DNA from: Bacteroidales bacterium UBA6360 | GTDB taxonomy: Bacteria > Bacteroidota > Bacteroidia > Bacteroidales > UBA932 | Direction of reading: 5' to 3' | Assembly: GCA_002440085.1 (NCBI GenBank) | Contig: DJRM01000017.1 | Span: 1 to 11,591, forward strand | Length of the DNA stretch: 11,591 nt | Part shown: positions 7,111 to 11,591 of the stretch, one piece after another | Position numbering within the stretch: position 1 is the first letter of the stretch | Layout: each line of letters begins with the position of its first letter | Notes under the pieces: model-generated | What the model saw: the letters and a program-made list of their open reading frames with translations, nothing else | What the model was told of the DNA's origin: nothing | Databases searched by the model: none | Made by a program: the position numbers and the translations under genes

Positions 7111-8878
7111 GCTCGTATTCTATGCGGCGGACACCTTCGTTGATGCGGGAGCCGTCGCGGAAGTCGAATGTGGTCTGCAGCATGGTCTTCCTGGCACTGC
7201 CGAGGGCATTGAACCAGTTGTCTCCGTATTCGGCGCAGAGACCGGCGAAGTATTTCACAATGTCATACCCCTGGAAACTGAACTGTGTCGGCTCGGTGTT
7301 GAAAAGGGCACGATACTGCTTGACAAAACGTATGACATCCGGCGAATTGTAATCGATGTAGTAGGCGAGACTCACATGCAGGTCGTTGTTGTGCAGGCTC
7401 TCCACCTCAATGTCATACCCGCGCACCTTTGAATGACAGAAAATCTCGACCAGACGGTCTTCACGGGAAAGCAGGCTGATGTTCCTGAAAACATCGTTCA
7501 CGAATGCCTCGCTTTCTGAAGCCACGATGAATCTGTTGGTGTGCCTGTCGCCTTCGACGGTCGCTTTTTTCAGACTTTCGATGATGTCGCGCCCTTCGAG
7601 AATGCTATATGTGATTGGCGTGTACTTTATTCCGGAGAGGTCAATCATGTTCACGAGACTTGTCATCGCATCGCTGCTTCTTGCACCTTTCTCTGTAACA
7701 AGTATGGTCTTGTCTCCGTCTTTGGTCTCGTCTGCAATCCATTGGGCAAGATCCGCATACTGGAAGTCATGTGGCGTGGGCACTTGAATCAGTTTCTGAT
7801 ATTCCGACGTCATCCCCGCTACCTTCTGGTCAAGCGGTGAAATGAGCACCTTGCCGCTGCCTACGGCCGCGTATGTTCTGCGTATGTCATCAGGGGAGAG
7901 CGGCCCGACGATGAAATCAACTCCGGAAGTCTTCTCGGCAGTGATTTCCCGGCTTCTGTCGTCGGCGTCATAAACATCTATGTTCACGTCTGTCCCGTCG
8001 TTACCGAGATCCCTTGCCGCGAGCAGCGCGCCGCAGTAGAAGTCCATTGATGAAGAACTCGGCTTTTCTGTTCCTGCCATGAAAGGCATCACAATGGCTA
8101 TGTTTACGCTGTTCTTTGATGAATACGTCGCCGTCTGGTCTGAACTATTGGCTTTGTCTGACGTTTCGGAAGCGGCGTCATTTCCCGAGGCATTGTTTCC
8201 AGAGTCCGTCCTGCCATCGTTTTCCACGTTCTGTGGTTCTTCCGCCACAAGCTGTTCCGGAGCATTCTGTCCGGCGGCGGTGGGACTGGACGGAATCACT
8301 AATTTCTGCCGTGACTTCAGTTCCTTGTCCTTGAGGCCGTTGGCCTTCATGATGTCTTGGACCTCGACTCCATATTTTGCAGCTATGGTCTCAATCGTCT
8401 CATACCATTTCACTGTGTGAATCTTCGGCTCGACCTTCTTTTCCGGCTCATTCCCCGCATTCTCTTCTGTCGTGACCGAGGAAATTTCCTCCTTAGGCTT
8501 TTCTGCGACAGTCGTTCGGACAGTCTCGTCCTTCACCTTGCTTTCCTCATTTCTGACCTTCTTTGCGGCCTTCGACGGCTTCTCCAGCTCTTCCGCCGCA
8601 GGTATGACGATTATCGAGTTCTTCTTGAGGCCGTTCTTCTTCACGTCCGGATTGTATTTGTAGATGTCCTCGATGCTCACCCCGTATGCTTTGCTTATTG
8701 AGAATAGTGTCTGTTTTTCAAGAACCACATGGGAATAGCACAGTCGGCCGTTCACCTTTATCCTCTCCTTGGAGACGGTGACAGGCGGCGCCACGTAATT
8801 TTCCTGCGCGAATGCAGGCGAGACCGACGCCAACGCGACGGACAGAAACATTATGCCGAGTATTCCACGTGTATTCAT
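7085..8878 (-). CDS. LysM domain protein with periplasmic-binding-protein-like domain
   Basis: This is a 597-residue exported protein. The signal peptide is residues 1-24, with a likely signal peptidase I site after AFA, before Gln25. The first LysM domain (about 48-94) reads YSHVVLEKQTLFSISKAYGV and ends in IIVIPA. A Lys/Glu-rich linker follows. The second LysM domain (about 153-196) contains HTVKWYETIETIAAKYGV and KLVIPS. After a low-complexity Ser/Asn/Asp linker (197-255) comes a type-1 periplasmic-binding-protein-like fold (257-597): VNIAIVMPF, then AARDLGNDG, VDFIVGPLSPDDI, VLISPLD and FSFQGYDIVKYFAGL. LysM domains bind peptidoglycan. The fold of the last part resembles amino-acid ABC-transporter binding proteins and also LpoA-type cell-wall synthase activators. 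No transporter gene is nearby, so a cell-wall-associated structural or regulatory role seems likelier than solute uptake. It lies 91 bases downstream of the glycosyltransferase gene on the same strand. Confidence 0.85.
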   Translation of the reverse strand: MNTRGILGIMFLSVALASVSPAFAQENYVAPPVTVSKERIKVNGRLCYSHVVLEKQTLFSISKAYGVSIEDIYKYNPDVKKNGLKKNSIIVIPAAEELEKPSKAAKKVRNEESKVKDETVRTTVAEKPKEEISSVTTEENAGNEPEKKVEPKIHTVKWYETIETIAAKYGVEVQDIMKANGLKDKELKSRQKLVIPSSPTAAGQNAPEQLVAEEPQNVENDGRTDSGNNASGNDAASETSDKANSSDQTATYSSKNSVNIAIVMPFMAGTEKPSSSSMDFYCGALLAARDLGNDGTDVNIDVYDADDRSREITAEKTSGVDFIVGPLSPDDIRRTYAAVGSGKVLISPLDQKVAGMTSEYQKLIQVPTPHDFQYADLAQWIADETKDGDKTILVTEKGARSSDAMTSLVNMIDLSGIKYTPITYSILEGRDIIESLKKATVEGDRHTNRFIVASESEAFVNDVFRNISLLSREDRLVEIFCHSKVRGYDIEVESLHNNDLHVSLAYYIDYNSPDVIRFVKQYRALFNTEPTQFSFQGYDIVKYFAGLCAEYGDNWFNALGSARKTMLQTTFDFRDGSRINEGVRRIEYEPNYLIKVL

Positions 8879-8969
8879 ATATTTCCCTTTCTTTTTAATT
8901 TGTTATTTCTAATCAGCCGTGTCATTCGCTCACCCGTATACCTTCTTCAGAAATAAAGTCGCCAAGCCA

Positions 8970-10094
8970 TTATATCATGCTTGCAAATTCAAGAAGCCTG
9001 TCCGCAAAGCTCTTCCATGACAGCCGCTCCTTTTCCATTCTTATTCTTTCCACGAACTCCTCCTTCAGCCACGGTTCCGCAAAGTAGCGTATGATTTCCT
9101 CCCGTATTGCCTCAGGCGTCGCCTCCGGAGCCACAATGCCTGTGCCCCTGTCCCCGATTGTCTCCTTGAGCCCCCCGACGTCAGTGACGACCATAGGCAC
9201 CTCGAAATGGTAGGACACTGAGCTGATTCCGCTTTGTGTGGCGCTGCGGTAGGGGAGCACCGTGAGATCCGCCGCGGAAAAATAGACCGAGACCTCTGAA
9301 TCCTTTATGTAGCTGAGATTCTTTGAGATTCTTTTCTCTCCGTCAGGAATCGCGTCGATAATCCTCTGATATCTTTCAAAGCTCCCGTACGGCTCTCCGG
9401 CGATTATCAGCTGGTAGCTGTCATCCAGTCCCGCGAATGCCTCAAGCAGTATGTCGAGCCCTTTGTATTCCCGGATGAGTCCGAAGAACAGCAGATTCTT
9501 CTTCCCGGGAGCAAGCCCGAGACGCCTTAGGGCTTCCTCGCGGGGCATCTTTTTCCCGAAGTGGGAGTATAGCGGGTGCTGGATGACGGTGAACCCGGCT
9601 TTCGGTTTCAGTCTCAGCAGGTCTTCCGCCACGGCCTCGCACAGGGTGACATAGCCGTCGCAGCCGGAAAGAAAATATTTTGTGAGCGGTGCGTCGAAGA
9701 AGTGGGGCTCGTGCGGAACCACATTGTCGAGTATTCCTATGACCTTGCAGTCTCGCCTCATCCTCCGGCAGACATATCCGAGTGAGGGGGCGAACCAGCT
9801 CATCCAGTAGCGTACAATCAGCAGATCCGGCTTCCACCGTCGTATCTCGCGCACCGTCCTCAGGTAGGAAAAAGGATTGGCCGTGTCCAGTACGGATGTG
9901 CTCCGCACCGGCACGGCCTCGTCGTCCTCCGTCACTTTCTGCGTCTTGCCCGGAAAGAGAAATTCAGGATATTGCCTCGAAAAGTTGAAGGCTCTGACAT
10001 CATTTGTCTTGCCCAGTTCTTCATAAAGGCAGGCGTTGAACTGGGAAATCCCTCCTCTGTAAGGGTAAAAGCAGGACAGCAGCGCTATTTTCAA
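8970..10094 (-). CDS. Glycosyltransferase family 4-like, GT-B fold
   Basis: This 374-residue cytoplasmic enzyme probably adds a sugar from a nucleotide-sugar donor to a glycan or lipid acceptor; donor and acceptor cannot be read from the sequence. The N-terminal GT-B domain begins MKIALLSCFYPYRGGISQFN, with the GGISQFN loop at 14-20. The donor-binding domain contains NLLFFGLIREYKGLDILLEAF (200-220), QLIIAGEPYG, VSVYFSAADLTVLPYRSATQSGI (268-290) and VPMVVTDVGGLKE. The classical E-x7-E of GT4 enzymes is not intact; the TQSG version is, as I recall, a recurring variant rather than a defect. The start codon is TTG, placed immediately after the TAA of the ompH-like gene, and the N-terminal fit to the family supports it. 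The next methionine, at residue 98, is far too late. Translational coupling to the upstream gene is likely. Confidence 0.9.
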   Translation of the reverse strand: MKIALLSCFYPYRGGISQFNACLYEELGKTNDVRAFNFSRQYPEFLFPGKTQKVTEDDEAVPVRSTSVLDTANPFSYLRTVREIRRWKPDLLIVRYWMSWFAPSLGYVCRRMRRDCKVIGILDNVVPHEPHFFDAPLTKYFLSGCDGYVTLCEAVAEDLLRLKPKAGFTVIQHPLYSHFGKKMPREEALRRLGLAPGKKNLLFFGLIREYKGLDILLEAFAGLDDSYQLIIAGEPYGSFERYQRIIDAIPDGEKRISKNLSYIKDSEVSVYFSAADLTVLPYRSATQSGISSVSYHFEVPMVVTDVGGLKETIGDRGTGIVAPEATPEAIREEIIRYFAEPWLKEEFVERIRMEKERLSWKSFADRLLEFASMI

Positions 10095-10709
10095 TTATTT
10101 CTTCGCTTTAGTTGCGACATATTCCTCATTGAGTCCGGCAATCACTTCATCGGTGATGTCGAGAGTCGCGTCCCCAGTGATTACGGGAGCGCCGCCCTGA
10201 TTGGTGAGAATCATCGCGTAACCCATTGTCTCGTTGTATTTGTCGAGCCATGTCTTGATTGCGTCGGCGAGCTGGTTCATCATGACAATCTGCTCTTCAT
10301 TAATCTCGTTCTGCTTCTGCTGAGCGTAGATGTTGAAGTCGTCCTGCGCCTTCTGAAGCTTCTGCTGTTGTACTTCGGCAACTGAACGGGTCATCAGACC
10401 CTTCTGCATCTTGTCCTGGAAATCATTTATGTCCTTCTCAAGCTTCTTCCCTCTTCTGTTCACTTCCGCCTGGATGTTCTGAACCTTTGTCTCGACGACC
10501 GAGCGCTTGTCGTTTGCCATGTCGTATTCCTGAAGAATCCTGTCGAGCTGGACATAGACGATGTCGCCGGCGTGTGAGACGGTCTCTGTTTCGGTTGCCT
10601 CAGTTTCGGCTGTCTGCTTGTTTGAAGTGAGTGAGAGTGTTCCGAATACAACTGCGGCAATAAGGGCTATAACGCTGACTGTCAGTGTTATGATTTCGTT
10701 TTTTTTCAT
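10095..10709 (-). CDS. OmpH/Skp-family periplasmic chaperone-like protein
   Basis: This is a 204-residue protein read from the ATG at 10709. A TTG further upstream would add 26 residues across the predicted promoter and is rejected. A hydrophobic segment (about 6-28) follows MKKNE. There is no clear AxA cleavage site after it, only a Thr/Glu-rich spacer TAETEATETETV, so it may stay anchored in the inner membrane. From residue 50, DIVYVQLDRILQEYDMA is the typical OmpH/Skp opening strand and helix. A long, charged, glutamine- and lysine-rich coiled coil follows (about 65-155), and then the closing segment with YAMILTNQGGAPVITGDATLDITDEVIAGLN. Skp-type proteins hold unfolded outer-membrane proteins for the BAM complex, whose BamD is encoded in the same window. 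Only one copy is seen here, whereas tandem ompH genes beside bamA are frequent in Bacteroidota. It has an exact -7 element upstream. Confidence 0.87.
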   Translation of the reverse strand: MKKNEIITLTVSVIALIAAVVFGTLSLTSNKQTAETEATETETVSHAGDIVYVQLDRILQEYDMANDKRSVVETKVQNIQAEVNRRGKKLEKDINDFQDKMQKGLMTRSVAEVQQQKLQKAQDDFNIYAQQKQNEINEEQIVMMNQLADAIKTWLDKYNETMGYAMILTNQGGAPVITGDATLDITDEVIAGLNEEYVATKAKK

Positions 10710-10774
10710 TTGTGTAAATATGTTTTTTGTTTTTATTCGTAAATAATGCCGTGCCCGAAAGGACAAACAACCTA

Positions 10775-10782
10775 CAAATATA
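10775..10782 (-). promoter_or_regulatory. Putative -7 element of the ompH-like gene promoter
   Basis: On the minus strand this reads TATATTTG, an exact TAnnTTTG match, in the 126-base gap between pdxJ and the ompH-like gene. Transcription would begin near 10768, giving an A/T-rich leader of about 60 bases. No -33 TTTG is seen at normal spacing. It probably drives ompH, the glycosyltransferase and perhaps the LysM gene. Confidence 0.45.
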
Positions 10783-10831
10783 GGCAAAAATATCGTTCCT
10801 CAGACTATTCGGACGACAAAATGCTGAAACT

Positions 10832-10852
10832 TCGGCTATTTAAGACAGCCGA
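10832..10852 (-). terminator. Weak terminator-like hairpin at the end of pdxJ
   Basis: On the minus strand TCGGCT and AGCCGA form a perfect 6-bp stem around a 9-base loop that contains the pdxJ stop codon. The following sequence, AGTTTCAGCATTTTG, is only moderately T-rich. The inverted repeat is real; termination is uncertain, though an independent promoter just downstream fits it. Confidence 0.25.
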
Positions 10853-11549
10853 GGTACGCCCGTATCGTGTTTTCGAGTCCCATATAGAGGGCATCGCAGA
10901 TGAGTGCGTGCCCTATTGACACCTCGTCGGTCCACGGGATTGTCTCCACGAAATAGCGGAGATTTTCGAGGTTGAGGTCATGCCCCGCGTTGAGGCCGAG
11001 CCCGCATTCCCTTGCCTTCTCCGCCGCCTCAAGATATGCCGCGATTGCCCTTTCCGGAGAGTCGGGAAACATTTCCGCATATCCTGCCGTGTAGAGTTCC
11101 ACCCTGTCCGCACCGCATTCGGCCGCTCCCTCCACCATCCGTGGCACGGGGTCAACAAAAATTGACGTCCTTATGCCGAGGCTCTTGAAATTGGCGCACA
11201 TTTCGGTGAGGAATGTTTTGTTCTCCAATGTGTTCCATCCGGCATTTGACGTCAGGGCATCTACGGCGTCGGGCACCATCGTCACCTGTGCGGGGCGAAC
11301 CTCTTCCACAAGAGCGACGAATGACGGGATAGGATTTCCCTCAATGTTCAGTTCCGTCTTCACGAGCGGACGTATCGCGCGCACGTCCGCGTACCTTATA
11401 TGTCTTTCATCCGGTCTCGGATGCACGGTTATTCCCTCCGCTCCGAACCTTTCGCAGTCTACTGCGGCCTTTTCAACGTCGGGCATGTTGCCTCCGCGGG
11501 AGTTCCGCAGGGTGGCGAATTTATTTATATTAACACTTAACCTTGTCAT
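10836..11549 (-). CDS. pdxJ: Pyridoxine 5'-phosphate synthase
   Basis: This 237-residue cytoplasmic enzyme condenses 1-deoxyxylulose 5-phosphate with 3-amino-2-oxopropyl phosphate, the ring-closing step of DXP-dependent vitamin B6 synthesis. The sequence begins RLSVNINKFATLRNSRGGNMPDV. It contains GITVHPRPDERHI (His43, Arg45, His50), the catalytic glutamate in LNIEG (Glu70), and QVTMVPDAVDALTSNAGW. Further on are GADRVELYT, AGHDLNLENL with the catalytic His190, and the phosphate-binding SIGHAL (211-216). Length and motif order are normal and nothing is missing. The ATG at 11549 gives the usual N terminus. In Bacteroidales this gene commonly lies divergent from an NAD kinase gene (from memory), which would be just outside the right edge. 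A weak terminator-like hairpin overlaps its stop codon, and the ompH-like gene follows 126 bases later with its own promoter element. Confidence 0.97.
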   Translation of the reverse strand: MTRLSVNINKFATLRNSRGGNMPDVEKAAVDCERFGAEGITVHPRPDERHIRYADVRAIRPLVKTELNIEGNPIPSFVALVEEVRPAQVTMVPDAVDALTSNAGWNTLENKTFLTEMCANFKSLGIRTSIFVDPVPRMVEGAAECGADRVELYTAGYAEMFPDSPERAIAAYLEAAEKARECGLGLNAGHDLNLENLRYFVETIPWTDEVSIGHALICDALYMGLENTIRAYLGCLK

Positions 11550-11568
11550 ATTGTTTGTATTTTTGGTC

Positions 11569-11576
11569 TATATTTG
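11569..11576 (+). promoter_or_regulatory. Putative -7 element of a divergent gene beyond the right edge
   Basis: TATATTTG matches TAnnTTTG exactly and points rightward, away from pdxJ. It suggests a divergently transcribed gene starting just outside the window. NAD kinase is a reasonable guess from typical gene order, but nothing of its coding sequence is visible. Confidence 0.4.
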
Positions 11577-11591
11577 TTTTCTCATCGGTCA

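Noticed and set aside
9205..9260. Loss of the GT4 E-x7-E motif in the glycosyltransferase as a sign of inactivity
   Set aside because: The TQSG-type variant recurs, as far as I recall, in otherwise normal Bacteroidota GT4-like enzymes and the rest of the fold is intact, so it is not evidence of a dead enzyme.
1..11591. Mobile elements, CRISPR arrays, tRNA/rRNA genes, phage or defence systems
   Set aside because: No transposase, integrase, regularly spaced repeats, tRNA-like folds or defence-gene motifs were seen; the content is housekeeping and envelope genes.

Overview
The window looks like a core chromosomal stretch of a member of the Bacteroidota, probably order Bacteroidales. I infer this from the gene set: an Rpb6-type omega subunit next to BamD, a NigD-like lipoprotein, a LysM plus binding-protein-like fusion, an OmpH/Skp homologue with a membrane anchor, and PdxJ. 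Several intergenic gaps also carry the Bacteroidota -7 promoter element TAnnTTTG, while classical -35/-10 boxes and strong Shine-Dalgarno sequences are largely absent. I cannot name family or genus. I saw no mobile element, tRNA, rRNA or CRISPR array, and no stretch over 300 bases lacks a gene.

Layout. Bases 1-1632 (+) hold the 3' part of a carboxyltransferase of the pyruvate carboxylase B / oxaloacetate decarboxylase alpha family. Bases 1693-2373 (+) hold a NigD-like lipoprotein. Bases 2546-2986 (-) encode a Fur/PerR-family regulator, divergent from thioredoxin reductase trxB (3117-4043, +). The plus strand continues with bamD (4096-4899), rpoZ (5052-5372) and recN (5440-7110). The end of recN overlaps tail to tail with a minus-strand group, transcribed in the order pdxJ (11549-10836), ompH/skp-like (10709-10095), a GT4-type glycosyltransferase (10094-8970) and a LysM/periplasmic-binding-protein-like protein (8878-7085). 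The last 42 bases hold a rightward -7 element for a divergent gene outside the window.

How the genes relate. Two themes recur: redox and peroxide homeostasis (PerR-like regulator beside trxB) and envelope biogenesis (BamD, the OmpH/Skp-like chaperone, the LysM protein, the glycosyltransferase and a lipoprotein). Housekeeping functions (omega subunit, DNA repair, vitamin B6 synthesis, carboxyl transfer) lie between them.

Most worth a second look: a biotinyl-like domain in which the biotin-accepting lysine is replaced by tyrosine; a cysteine-free PerR-like regulator that keeps all five regulatory-metal ligands but has lost both structural zinc CxxC pairs; an inverted repeat that lies across both divergent fur/trxB promoters; a perfect 25-bp tandem duplication at the rpoZ-recN junction; and a TTG-initiated glycosyltransferase that begins on the base after the ompH stop. 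I did not find a wholly new multi-gene system.
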